Translations under genes and position numbers: made by a program
DNA from: Microbispora amethystogenes
GTDB taxonomy: Bacteria; Actinomycetota; Actinomycetes; Streptosporangiales; Streptosporangiaceae
DNA length: 64,000 nucleotides
Direction of reading: 5' to 3'
NCBI RefSeq assembly: GCF_016863015.1
Contig: NZ_BOOB01000045.1
Span: 62,001 to 126,000, forward strand
Notes under the pieces: generated by a model
The model's database searches: none
Seen by the model: only the letters and a program-made list of their open reading frames with translations
Told to the model about the DNA's origin: nothing
In this document: positions 44,741-52,737 of the stretch, in pieces
Layout of the letters: each line of letters opens with the position of its first letter
Numbering within the stretch: the first letter of the stretch is position 1

Positions 44741-45903
44741 CGGGACTCCCCGTGTGCGTCCCCGTGCGAGTCTCCGCGGGCGTCTCCCCGTGCGTCTCCC
44801 CGTGACTTCCCCTGTGGCTCTCCCTGGGCCCCGCCCGTGAGGGCGCGGGCCGCGACCATCGCCTTGACCCACGGCGCGAGCGACAGCCGCCCGGCCAGGA
44901 CCCGCGCCGGGTCGGCGGCGATCCGCCCCAGCAGGCGCCGGTAGATGTCGGCCATCGCCGCGGTGCAGGCGGCGCTGCGCCGGTCGAGCAGCGGGATCAG
45001 CCGCATGCCCTCGGCGTACCAGCCGAGCGCCAGTGCGGCCTCGAACCGGATCAGCCCGGCCAGCCGCTCGGGTGGGTCCGTGAAGTCTCCCCTCGGGCTC
45101 AGCCCGAGCGTGCAGCCGAACCTGCGCAGGTCGTCGGCGGGCAGGTAGATGCGGTCGGCGCAGCGGTCCTCCCGCAGGTCCCTGAGGATGTTGGTGAGCT
45201 GCAGCGCCACGCCGAGGGCGTCCGCCCGGGCCGCCGCGCGCCGCAGCGTCCGCTCGCCGCCGCCGCTCGCGAGCGCGCCGTCGGCGAGGCCGAACACGCC
45301 GAGGGACAGCCGCCCGATCGACCCGGCCACCTGCCGGCAGTAGCCCACCAGGTCGTCGTGGCACCGGTAACGCGCCCCGGCGACGTCGGCGGCGCATCCG
45401 TCGATGAGCTCCTCGAACGCCCCAAGGGGAAGGGGGAAGCGCGCCGCGGCGTCGCCCAGCGCCACCATCACGGGATCGGCCGCCACGTCGGCGGACATGC
45501 GTCCGCCCGCCATCGAACCAGGCACCAGGGAATCAGGGCCCAGGAAATCGAGAGGCGGCGTTTTGAGGGCGCGCAGCCGCCTGCGCTCCTGCTCCAGCCG
45601 CTCCAGTCGTTCGGCCACCGGCCCGGCTTCGTCGCCGACGTCGTCGATCCGCCGGGCGAGCGCGTAGACGGTGCTGAGCGCGCGCCGCTTCGGCGGGGGC
45701 AGCAGGCGGATGCCGTACGCGAAGTTCCGCGCCCGGGTGCGGACGACGTGCTCGCAGTGCCCGTACGCCCGCGACACGTGCACCGGCACCGGCCCCGGCG
45801 TCGACACTTGACCGGTCTCCGGCGCCCGCCCGGCCGGAAGGTCCGGCGCCGCGCCGGCCAGAGGCTCGGGGACGGGATCAGGGATCGCGCCGGGAACCGT
45901 CAC
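44737..45903 (-). CDS. hpnD: presqualene diphosphate synthase
   Basis: 388-aa squalene/phytoene synthase-family enzyme that joins two farnesyl diphosphates to presqualene diphosphate. First Asp-rich motif ALARRIDDVGDE (about 82), second QLTNILRDLREDRCADRIYLP (about 235); YGIRLLPPPKRRALSTVYAL precedes. GTG start, overlapping hpnC by 26 bp. The N-terminal 40 residues are Pro/Ala/Gly-rich, and the C-terminal tail is a repeat of RGDARGDSHGDA type coded by 12-bp units; neither is family-like, and both probably come from slippage. Confidence 0.92.
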   Translation of the reverse strand: MTVPGAIPDPVPEPLAGAAPDLPAGRAPETGQVSTPGPVPVHVSRAYGHCEHVVRTRARNFAYGIRLLPPPKRRALSTVYALARRIDDVGDEAGPVAERLERLEQERRRLRALKTPPLDFLGPDSLVPGSMAGGRMSADVAADPVMVALGDAAARFPLPLGAFEELIDGCAADVAGARYRCHDDLVGYCRQVAGSIGRLSLGVFGLADGALASGGGERTLRRAAARADALGVALQLTNILRDLREDRCADRIYLPADDLRRFGCTLGLSPRGDFTDPPERLAGLIRFEAALALGWYAEGMRLIPLLDRRSAACTAAMADIYRRLLGRIAADPARVLAGRLSLAPWVKAMVAARALTGGAQGEPQGKSRGDARGDARGDSHGDAHGESR

Positions 45904-46729
45904 CGTCCACCTCCTTCAGCACACGCGCCCACTCGCGCAGCACCGCGTGGCGGCGGGCACGCGGGGCGCCGCCCAGCACGTCGTGCCGGCGGCGTTCGAG
46001 CGCCACGAGCTGCGCCCGGCCACCCGCGACGTAGCCGGCCACCGCCGTGCGCGCGAACCCGCGCAGGGTCTCCAGCAACGGCATCCCCTCGTCGAGCAGG
46101 GTGGCCGCACGGCGGGCCTGCAGGGCGATCACCCGGCGCAGCCGCGGGGAGGCGTGCGCGGCGGCCAGGTCGGCCTCCCCGGCGCCGAACCGGCGCAGGT
46201 CCTCCGCCGGGAGGTAGACGCGGCCGCGGGCGTGGTCCTCGGCCACGTCCTGGCAGTGCTCGATCACCTGGAGGGCCGAGCAGACGAGGTCGGACAGCCG
46301 CGCCCGCTCGGGCGTCGCCAGCCCGAACACGTGCAGCACGATCCGGCCGACCGGGTTGGCCGACAGCTCGCAGTAGCCCAGCAGCTGGGCGAACGTGTCG
46401 TAGCGCCGCACCACCTGGTCGCGCCGGTTCGCCTCGACCAGGTGCAGGAACGGAGCGCTCGGCACGGCCCGGCGGGCGACCAGCGGCGCCAGCGCGCGTA
46501 CGGCCGGCAGGCGCGGGACGCCGCCCGCGTACAGGCGGCCGAGGTCGGCCTCGACGGCGTCGAGCAGGGCGGGCCGCTCCGCGGGGTCCGCCTCGTCACC
46601 GGCGTCGTCCACGTATCGGGCGAACCCGTACACCGCCATCAGGTCGCGGCGGTACCCGCGCGGCAGCAGCCGGGAGGCCACCGGGAAGTTCTCCCGGCGC
46701 GCGGCGTCGCGTACGTCCGCTGCGGACAT
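45878..46729 (-). CDS. hpnC: hydroxysqualene synthase
   Basis: 283-aa squalene/phytoene synthase-family enzyme that hydrolyses presqualene diphosphate to hydroxysqualene. RRENFPVASRLLPRGYRRDLMAVYGFARYVDDAGDEADP (11-49) has the first Asp-rich motif, EHCQDVAEDHARGRVYLPAEDLRRFG (about 160-185) the second. Heads the hopanoid operon; its ribosome-binding site lies in a 13-bp palindrome. The 208 bp upstream up to the deacetylase gene hold the promoter but no obvious -35/-10 pair. Confidence 0.93.
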   Translation of the reverse strand: MSAADVRDAARRENFPVASRLLPRGYRRDLMAVYGFARYVDDAGDEADPAERPALLDAVEADLGRLYAGGVPRLPAVRALAPLVARRAVPSAPFLHLVEANRRDQVVRRYDTFAQLLGYCELSANPVGRIVLHVFGLATPERARLSDLVCSALQVIEHCQDVAEDHARGRVYLPAEDLRRFGAGEADLAAAHASPRLRRVIALQARRAATLLDEGMPLLETLRGFARTAVAGYVAGGRAQLVALERRRHDVLGGAPRARRHAVLREWARVLKEVDGDGSRRDP

Positions 46730-46732
46730 GTC

Positions 46733-46745
46733 TGGAGAATCTCCA
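46733..46745. promoter_or_regulatory. palindrome overlapping the hpnC ribosome-binding site
   Basis: TGGAGAATCTCCA is a perfect 13-bp palindrome with an A/T centre, 3-16 bp upstream of the hpnC start. On the minus strand the GGAG that would bind the ribosome is one arm of it, so it could be an operator or a hairpin hiding the site. This is inferred from position alone. Confidence 0.35.
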
Positions 46746-46937
46746 TCGCAAATCCCCCCAAAACCCGACAGATCGGGCGGCGGCTTTGCGCGGGTGACCG
46801 GACGGGCAACCCGGCGTACACGGACGAGGGCGGACGGAAAGGCGGGCCAAAGAAACGCCCGGAGGAGCCGTCGGGGACCGGCGGAACCGTTGCCCGCCGT
46901 TGGCGCTTCCGGCCGCCGGCAAAGCTCTGCCGAAGGA

Positions 46938-47648
46938 TCACAGGAGGTGGGCGCTGAGCGGCCCGATCCGCAGACCGGCGGCGCGGCAGCGGCCGACCAC
47001 CTCGGGCAGCGCGCCGAGCGCCGAGCGCCACGACCCGGGGGCGGAGGTGTGGTCGCAGTCGTGCAGCAGCAGCGTGGCGCCGCCCCGCAGGCCGGGCGTC
47101 AGGGTCCGCAGCACCGACTCCGGTGTGGCCCGCCGCGTCCAGTCCTCGCCCCACGCCGTCCACAGCACCGGGCGCAGGCCGTGCCGCCACGCCGCCAGCA
47201 GCGCCTCGGCGCTCAGCACGCCGTACGGCGGGCGGTACCAGGCGGGCCGCGCGCCGGTGACCTCGGCGACGAGGCGCGCGGCGCGGCCCATCTCCGCCGC
47301 GACCCGGCCCGGCCGGGCGACCAGGGCGTTCACGTGGTGCCAGCCGTGCACGGCCACCTCGTGCCCGGCCCGCGCGACGCTCCGCCCGAGGCCGGGATGA
47401 CGGTCGAGCATCTCGCCCAGCATGAAGAACGTCGCCCGGCAGCCGAGCCGGGCGAGTTCGTCGAGGAACAGCGGAGTCGACCGGGGATCGGGCCCGTCGT
47501 CGAAGGTCAGCGCGACGTGCCCGGGACGCCCCTCGCCCGCGAGGGCGGGCAGCAGGCGGCGGACGGCGGGCAGCCAGGCCGCGCCCGGCGCGACGTGCGC
47601 CGCGACGGGCAGCAGCGCCGCTCCGGCGGCGGCCACGCGACGTCTCAT
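46938..47648 (-). CDS. polysaccharide deacetylase
   Basis: 236-aa carbohydrate esterase family 4-like domain: VALTFDDGPDPRSTPLFLDEL (about 47, catalytic and zinc Asp), HGWHHVNAL (about 105, zinc His pair), RPPYGVLSAE (about 140) and TLLLHDCDHTSAPGSWRSALGALPEVVGRCRAAGLRIGPL near the end. A hydrophobic N-terminus (VAAAGAALLPVAAHV) suggests export or anchoring. No strong ribosome-binding site precedes MRRRVAAAG; an upstream ATG would add 43 unrelated residues. Substrate may be a cell-wall or lipid-linked amino sugar; it is divergent from an MGDG-synthase-like glycosyltransferase. Confidence 0.85.
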   Translation of the reverse strand: MRRRVAAAGAALLPVAAHVAPGAAWLPAVRRLLPALAGEGRPGHVALTFDDGPDPRSTPLFLDELARLGCRATFFMLGEMLDRHPGLGRSVARAGHEVAVHGWHHVNALVARPGRVAAEMGRAARLVAEVTGARPAWYRPPYGVLSAEALLAAWRHGLRPVLWTAWGEDWTRRATPESVLRTLTPGLRGGATLLLHDCDHTSAPGSWRSALGALPEVVGRCRAAGLRIGPLSAHLL

Positions 47649-47775
47649 CGGGTCCAGTATCGCCCGACCTGAATCTGTATATGCCTCGGTGTCCGGAGTC
47701 GCCCGGCCGGGAACGAGAGCAGGAGACGGCATCCGGCGCCTCGCCGCGTCGTCGTCCACTCGCTGGGAGGGGCCC

Positions 47776-49116
47776 ATGACACCACCGGCGGCGAAGGTGC
47801 TGATCGTCAGCGCGTCGATGGGGGCCGGTCACGACGGTGTGGCCGCCGAACTGGCCCGCCGCCTCGCCGCCGCCGGTGTCCGGGTGGCGGTCGTGGACGT
47901 GCTCGCCCTGCTGCCGCTGCGGCTGGGGTCGGTCCTGCGCTGGTGGTACCGCACCGTGATGCTCCGGGCCCCGTGGCTGTACGCCCTCGTCTACCGGATC
48001 TTCTTCGTGTCGCGGCGCGCGTCCTCCGGGCGGGCGCGCGGGGTCTCGCCGCTGACGGTCGTGGCGGCGGCCGGGTTGAACAGGGTGGTGCGCCGCCTGC
48101 GGCCCTCGCTGCTGGTGCCGGTCTTCCACGTCGCCGCCCAGGCCGCCGGGCACCTGCGGTCCCGGGGACGGCTGGCGGTCCCCAGCGTGGTCGTACTGAC
48201 CGACTTCGCCGCGCACCGCCTCTGGCTGCACGCGGGCAACGACCGGTACCTGTGCCCGGACGCGGCCACCGCGCTCGCCGTGACGGCCGCCACCGGCCGC
48301 CCGGCCTTCCGGCACGCCCCGATCGTGCGGCCCGGGTTCGCCGCAGGGGGAGCGCCGCGGCGAGGCGTCCACGCCCGGCTGGGACTGCCCGACGGCGACC
48401 GGATCGTGCTGGTCGGCGCGGGCGCGTGGGGAGTCGGCCGGGTTGTGCGGACGGCCCGCGCCCTGTGCCGCCCCGGACGCGGAGACGGCTCGCCGGAGAG
48501 CGGGCGGTACGTGCCCGTCGTGCTGTGCGGGCGCAACGAGCGGCTACGCCGCCGCCTGACGCGCCTGTTCGCGGAGGCGAGCGGGACAGAGACGAGCGGG
48601 ACGGAGGTGGCGATGGCCGGACAGGCGGTAGGTGCAAAAGGGTTGGGCGATGCCGCCGGAGCCGTGGAGGCCGGCGGAACGCGGTCGGCGCCACGGCCGG
48701 TGGGGCTCGCCCTCGGGTGGCGCGACGACCTGCCCGGCCTGCTCGCCGCGGCGTACGCGCTGGTGGACAACGCCGCCGGGCTGACCTGCCGGGAGGCGTT
48801 CGCCGCACGCACGCCCGTCGTGACCTGCCTGCCGATCCCCGGTCACGGCAGGGACGGGGTGCTCGCGATGGCCCGCGCCGGGGTGAGCGTCCACGTGCGC
48901 CGTCCCGCCCGGCTGCTCCGGGAACTCGACCGGCTCGCCCCCGGCTCGCCCGCCCGGGCCGCGCTGACCACCCGCGCGGAGGCGCTGTTCGCCGCGGAGC
49001 CGGCGGAGGCCCTGCTGCTCCGCTTCGCGCGGCCGGACGACGCGCCCGTCACGGTCTCCCGACACTCTCCCGCAGCGGCGCGTGCCGCGACAGCAGCACG
49101 CTGCCGTACAGGATGA
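47776..49116 (+). CDS. MGDG synthase/MurG-type (GT28) glycosyltransferase
   Basis: 446 aa. N-terminal lobe KVLIVSASMGAGHDGVAAELARRLAAAGVRVAVVDVLAL (7-45) is the diacylglycerol glucosyl/galactosyltransferase signature; VVVLTDFAAHRLWLHAGNDRYLCPD (about 136-160) and the C-terminal VDNAAGLTCREAFAARTPVVTCLPIPGHGRDGV (about 335-370) bind lipid acceptor and nucleotide sugar. ATG follows GGGAGGGG. A low-complexity stretch (ASGTETSGTEVAMAGQ) lies near 275. Likely makes a glycolipid, with the deacetylase possibly trimming it. Its 3' end overlaps the convergent transporter by 68 bp. Confidence 0.82.
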   Translation: MTPPAAKVLIVSASMGAGHDGVAAELARRLAAAGVRVAVVDVLALLPLRLGSVLRWWYRTVMLRAPWLYALVYRIFFVSRRASSGRARGVSPLTVVAAAGLNRVVRRLRPSLLVPVFHVAAQAAGHLRSRGRLAVPSVVVLTDFAAHRLWLHAGNDRYLCPDAATALAVTAATGRPAFRHAPIVRPGFAAGGAPRRGVHARLGLPDGDRIVLVGAGAWGVGRVVRTARALCRPGRGDGSPESGRYVPVVLCGRNERLRRRLTRLFAEASGTETSGTEVAMAGQAVGAKGLGDAAGAVEAGGTRSAPRPVGLALGWRDDLPGLLAAAYALVDNAAGLTCREAFAARTPVVTCLPIPGHGRDGVLAMARAGVSVHVRRPARLLRELDRLAPGSPARAALTTRAEALFAAEPAEALLLRFARPDDAPVTVSRHSPAAARAATAARCRTG

Positions 49117-49903
49117 GGGCCATGCCGGTCAGCTCCGGCAGCACCCACGGGCCGGTGCGGATGCCCTCGCCGAACAGGGCCACGCCGTACGCCGTGCTGG
49201 CGACGGGGTCGGTCACGGTCAGCGCCGGCTGCACGGCGACCAGGGGCCCGCTGTGCAGGGCGTTCTGCAGCAGGAACAGGCTGCACAGGCCGGCGGCCAC
49301 CATGGCGTACAGCGACCAGGCGCCGGACAGGGCCCGCAGCCCGTCGGGCAGCACCTCGACGGTGCGCTTCATCAGCACGGCGGTGTAGGCGAAGCCGAGC
49401 CCGGCGGAGACCCCGAGCAGCACGGCGCGGGTGGCGCCGCCGGAGGCGATCGCGACCGCCACGCAGCCGGCCACGAGCCCGGCGGTCACGCCCGCCGAGA
49501 TCGTCCAGCCCAGCACGCCCGGCAGGCGGTCGCCCGGCGTGGGGGAGGCTGCCCCCAAAAACCCGGCCAGCCCTGCCGTGAGCGCCGCGATGGCCAGCCA
49601 CGTCATCGGGGAGACGCGGATCCGGAACATCCAGCCCGCCACCAGCATCGTGATCGGCAGTTCCGCGACGAGCAGGGGCTGCACGAGGGCGAGCCCTCCG
49701 GACGAGAGCGCGGCGGCCTGCAGCAGGAACCCCGCGATCAGTGCCCCGATGCCGCCCAGCCAGGCGGAACTGCGCAGCAGGTGCAGGATCAGCCCCAGCC
49801 GGAAGGCCTCGCCGGGGGGCATGCCGCGGGCGGCCCGGCGCTGCAGCACCGACGCGACGGCGTTGGCCGCCGCAGCGAGCACCGCCAGGACAACAGCGAT
49901 CAT
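49049..49903 (-). CDS. DMT-superfamily transporter (EamA/NIPA-like)
   Basis: 284 aa with nine or ten helices and two similar halves: MIAVVLAVLAAAANAVASVLQRRAARGMP, GGIGALIAGFLLQAAALSSGGLALVQPLLVAELPITMLVAGWMF (about 60-105), and FLLQNALHSGPLVAVQPALTVTDPVASTAYGVALFGEGI (about 205-245). The ALVQPLLV pattern is typical of DMT transporters in actinobacteria. Strong GGGGAGGGGGG upstream of the ATG. Substrate unknown. Confidence 0.82.
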   Translation of the reverse strand: MIAVVLAVLAAAANAVASVLQRRAARGMPPGEAFRLGLILHLLRSSAWLGGIGALIAGFLLQAAALSSGGLALVQPLLVAELPITMLVAGWMFRIRVSPMTWLAIAALTAGLAGFLGAASPTPGDRLPGVLGWTISAGVTAGLVAGCVAVAIASGGATRAVLLGVSAGLGFAYTAVLMKRTVEVLPDGLRALSGAWSLYAMVAAGLCSLFLLQNALHSGPLVAVQPALTVTDPVASTAYGVALFGEGIRTGPWVLPELTGMALILYGSVLLSRHAPLRESVGRP

Positions 49904-50047
49904 GACCCCCCTCCCCGTCTCCGCACCCTCGGCCGGACCTCTTCGGTACCCTCCCCGGCCGAATCTGCCGCTATCTTCCAGCGAATCCCCGAATGGCAAT
50001 TTATCCCGCTAAAAGCAAACAATCAGCGAGATATTACACAAAATGGA

Positions 50048-50071
50048 GAATTGTGTGATTTGTGAGGGTAT
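50048..50071 (+). promoter_or_regulatory. sigma-B-like promoter of the SPW-repeat gene
   Basis: GAAT (50048-50051), 14 bp, GGGTAT (50066-50071) fits the actinobacterial stress-sigma consensus GNNT-N14-16-GGGTAY. Transcription would start about 38 nt before the SPW gene. The region 49975-50065 is markedly AT-rich for this genome. Confidence 0.55.
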
Positions 50072-50115
50072 GGCCGTCCGCGCAAACGCAACCAGCAGGA
50101 AAGGCGGGACCAGTC

Positions 50116-50583
50116 ATGGTTGGACCTACCGGCATCGAGCGTCATCCCGACATCGCCGAACTGCGCCAGACCTACGACCGGGCGGGTTCGACGGCTCCCG
50201 CGCAGGTACTGGAAGGGCTGTCCTTCCTGGCGGGTCTTTATCTGGCGCTGTCGCCCTGGATCGTCGGGTTCTTTCGCTTCCCCGGGCTGACCATCAGCAA
50301 CCTGATCACGGGCCTCGTGGTCAGTGCCCTGGCCCTCGGGCTCGCGTCCGCCTTCGGACGCACCTACGGCATGGGGTGGCTGATCCCGCTACTCGGCGTC
50401 TGGGCGCTGGTCTCGCCCTGGGTGGTGCGCGGGGGAGGCGAGGCCACCACCGGCACCATCTGGAACAACGTCGTGACCGGCATCGTGATCTTCGCGCTCG
50501 GCGCCGCCGCGCTGGGCATGGCGCAGGTCTACCGCCGGCACGAGCGGGGCGAGCGGAGCGGGCACCGGCTCGGCAACTGGTGA
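50116..50583 (+). CDS. SPW-repeat membrane protein
   Basis: 155 aa with four helices in two repeats, each with the SPW motif: LAGLYLALSPWIVGFFRFPG (about 40) and LGVWALVSPWVVRGGG (about 97). The N-terminus (HPDIAELRQTYDRAGSTAPAQVLEGL) and the C-terminal Arg/His-rich tail are cytoplasmic. ATG follows a GGCGGGA-like site. Such proteins are common in actinobacteria and stress-induced, with unknown function. The last 195 bp are antisense to the long tail of the LysR gene. Confidence 0.85.
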   Translation: MVGPTGIERHPDIAELRQTYDRAGSTAPAQVLEGLSFLAGLYLALSPWIVGFFRFPGLTISNLITGLVVSALALGLASAFGRTYGMGWLIPLLGVWALVSPWVVRGGGEATTGTIWNNVVTGIVIFALGAAALGMAQVYRRHERGERSGHRLGNW

Positions 50584-51546
50584 CCGGCCGTCCGGCGGCC
50601 CGCCGCTCCGCGCGGCGGGCCGCTCGGGCGTCCCCTGGCGGAGCGTCACGCTGAGGCGGGCCGAGGCGTCCCTGAGATAGCCGACGAAGGCGCGCAGGGC
50701 GGGGTTCGGATTGGTCGGCCGGATCGCGGCGCCGACCCGGCGGAAGAGCCGGGGGCCCTCCACCTGGCACACCTGGACGCCCGCCGCTCCCTGCACGCCG
50801 AGGCTCGGCACCAGGGCCACCCCCAGCCCGGCCCGCACCAGGCCGAGCGTCACCTCGTAGTGGTCGCTGCGGCAGCGGATCGCGGGAGTGAAGCCCTCAA
50901 GGGCGCTGGCCCGCTCCAGCACCGACACCGGGGTCTCGGTGCCGAACGTGGTGATCCACGGATCGCCGGCGAGGTCGGCCAGCCGTACGCGGGGCCGGTG
51001 CCCGGCGGGATGGCCGAGCGGCATGACCAGGAGCTGCGGCTCGTCGAAGAGGTGGACGACCTCCACGCCCTTCGGCGCCTTCCACGGGTCGAGCGCGTGC
51101 TCGAACACGACCAGCACGTCCAGCTCACCGCGCTCCACGTCGGCCAGCAGCTCGTGCGGCTGCCCGAGAACGAGGTCGAGATCGACGCCGGGGTGGCGGG
51201 CCGTGAACGACGACAGCGCCATCGGCAGCAGCCGGTAGCCGGCCGAGGCGAAGAACCCGATCCGGAGCTGCCCGGCGTCCGCCCGCGCCTGCGCGAGCAG
51301 GTCCTTCTCGGCGGACTCGATGAGATCGAGCACCTCCTGGGCCCGCCCGGCCAGGCGGCGGCCGGCGGCGGTCAGCCGCAGGCTGTGCGCGGCCCGCTCC
51401 ACCAGCCCGACCCCCGCCTCCTCCTCCAGCCGGGCGAGCTGGTGCGAGACGGCGGACGGCGACAGCCGCAGGGTCTTGGCGGCTCCGGCGATGCTCCCGG
51501 TCCTGAAGACCTCCAGGAGCACCCTGAGGCGGTGGCTGCTGAGCAT
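50389..51546 (-). CDS. LysR-family regulator with unusual C-terminal extension
   Basis: 385 aa. Helix-turn-helix MLSSHRLRVLLEVFRTGSIAGAAKTLRLSPSAVSHQLARLEEEAGVGL (1-48); effector domain from about 92 (LRIGFFASAGYRLLPMALSSF) to about 300 (FVGYLRDASARLSVTLR). The normal end would be near residue 305; the remaining about 80 residues (GTPERPAARSGG ... HHPGRDQRPDAE) are Arg/Pro/Ala-rich, unlike LysR, and lie antisense to the SPW gene because no stop occurs. Either a real extension or a lost stop codon. No divergent partner gene; a 234-bp repeat-rich gap separates it from the beta-lactamase-like gene. Confidence 0.85.
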   Translation of the reverse strand: MLSSHRLRVLLEVFRTGSIAGAAKTLRLSPSAVSHQLARLEEEAGVGLVERAAHSLRLTAAGRRLAGRAQEVLDLIESAEKDLLAQARADAGQLRIGFFASAGYRLLPMALSSFTARHPGVDLDLVLGQPHELLADVERGELDVLVVFEHALDPWKAPKGVEVVHLFDEPQLLVMPLGHPAGHRPRVRLADLAGDPWITTFGTETPVSVLERASALEGFTPAIRCRSDHYEVTLGLVRAGLGVALVPSLGVQGAAGVQVCQVEGPRLFRRVGAAIRPTNPNPALRAFVGYLRDASARLSVTLRQGTPERPAARSGGPPDGRSPVAEPVPAPLAPLVPAVDLRHAQRGGAEREDHDAGHDVVPDGAGGGLASPAHHPGRDQRPDAE

Positions 51547-51616
51547 CCCCCCAGTATCGGGCCGCGTCCGCGCTGGTCACGCACGAGCGGAGGCGGCGAT
51601 CACCCAGCCGGCGCAG

Positions 51617-51680
51617 TGCCGGTCACCTGCCGGTCACCTGCCGGTCACCTGCCGGTCACCTGCCGGTCACGTGCCGGTCC
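51617..51680. repeat. 11-bp tandem repeat, five to six copies
   Basis: GTCACCTGCCG units (GGTCACCTGCC) repeat from about 51617 to 51680 in the gap between the LysR start and the end of the hydrolase operon, followed at 51720-51800 by a degenerate set of GTGGCCACTGCG/GGTCACTGGGCG units. The unit length is not a multiple of 3 and nothing is coded there. No spacer pattern, so not CRISPR. Confidence 0.8.
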
Positions 51681-51780
51681 CGGTGGGTTCCGGGCCGGTC
51701 ACTCGGCGGCGGCGGTCGCGGCCGCGGTGGCGGTCACTGGGTGGCCACTGCGGTGGCCACTGCGGCGGCCACTGTGACGG

Positions 51781-52737
51781 TCACTGGGCGGCCACTGTGG
51801 CGGCCACGGCGAGGCCGGCCTGCCGTACGGCACGCACGAGGGCCTGCTCGGAGCCTTCCGGCCCGTGCGCCAGCACCGCGTAGCCCTCCCACCGGGCCGC
51901 CGCGATCACGCCGACGTCGGCCCGCGTCCCGGCGTCCGTGCCGGTCTTGTTCGCCACCCACACCCCGGCGGCGTACGGCAGCACGCGCGGCGGCTCGCGG
52001 TCCTCCGGCTCGTGCGGCAGCAGCGCCGGGACCAGGCCGCGGTCGGTGTTGCAGGCCATCCAGCCGAGCAGCAGCCGCTGCCACGGCTCGCGGCCGTACG
52101 CCACGGACCGCATGAGGCCGGCGAGCTCGCGGGCCGTCCCGGTGGCGAACGCGGGCGGGTGCGCGGGCAGCCGCGGCTCCCGGATCCTGTCGTGGACGCG
52201 GGTTCCGGCCAGCCCGAGCGCGGCGGCAGCGGCGTCCACCCGGGCGAGCCCGAGCCGCCGCAGCAGCGCGTTCGTCGCTGTGTTGTCGCTGACGGAGGCG
52301 GTCAGCACGGCGAGGTCGCCGATCGTCCAGCGGCGGGCCGACAGCTCGGTGAGCAGGCCCGAACCCCCCGCGTAGTCCTCGTCGAGCAGCCCGACCGGCT
52401 CGGCCGGGTCGACCGCGCCGGCCGCGATGTCCTGCGCGAGCGCCGCGAGCAGCAGCACCTTGCCGGTGCTGGCCAGCGGCAGCACCACGTCCTCGTTCAC
52501 CCCGAGCAGGCCGGGGACGCACACGGCCAGCGTCCCGGGGCAGGCCGCCGCCAGCTCCGCCAGCGAACCGCGCGTGGTGCCGGAGACGTCCCCCGGTCCG
52601 GCGTCGCGGGGGAGCCCGCCCCCGTCCCCGGTGATCGCGTCCCCGGCGTCCCCGGTGATCGCGTCCCCGGCGTTCCCGGCGATCGTGTCCCCGGCGTTCA
52701 CCGTGTCTCCGGCGTTCACAGCGTCTCCAGGGTTCAC
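51781..52737 (-). CDS. beta-lactamase-like serine hydrolase
   Basis: 318-aa class A-type fold: active Ser/Lys in LASTGKVLLL (about 88-92), SDN in ASVSDNTATN (about 148) and KTG in VANKTGTDAG (about 263). The class A Glu166 Omega-loop motif is not obvious (RIREPRLPAHPP near 183 may hold it). There is no signal peptide, so it may act in the cytoplasm. The first 45 residues repeat VNAGDT/AITGDAGD, a 24-bp duplication. GTG overlaps the deacylase stop (GTGA). Context suggests a D-amino-acid peptide or amide substrate rather than drug resistance. Confidence 0.83.
   Translation of the reverse strand: MNPGDAVNAGDTVNAGDTIAGNAGDAITGDAGDAITGDGGGLPRDAGPGDVSGTTRGSLAELAAACPGTLAVCVPGLLGVNEDVVLPLASTGKVLLLAALAQDIAAGAVDPAEPVGLLDEDYAGGSGLLTELSARRWTIGDLAVLTASVSDNTATNALLRRLGLARVDAAAAALGLAGTRVHDRIREPRLPAHPPAFATGTARELAGLMRSVAYGREPWQRLLLGWMACNTDRGLVPALLPHEPEDREPPRVLPYAAGVWVANKTGTDAGTRADVGVIAAARWEGYAVLAHGPEGSEQALVRAVRQAGLAVAATVAAQ

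Noticed and set aside
44740..44829. RGD-rich tail of HpnD as an adhesion motif
   Set aside because: It is a slippage repeat on a cytoplasmic/membrane-associated enzyme, so RGD is coincidental.
51617..51680. Possible CRISPR array
   Set aside because: The 11-bp units are contiguous with no spacers, and no cas genes are present.
51781..52737. Antibiotic resistance beta-lactamase
   Set aside because: No signal peptide and clear co-operonic context with a D-aminoacylase and importer; the fold alone does not show drug hydrolysis.
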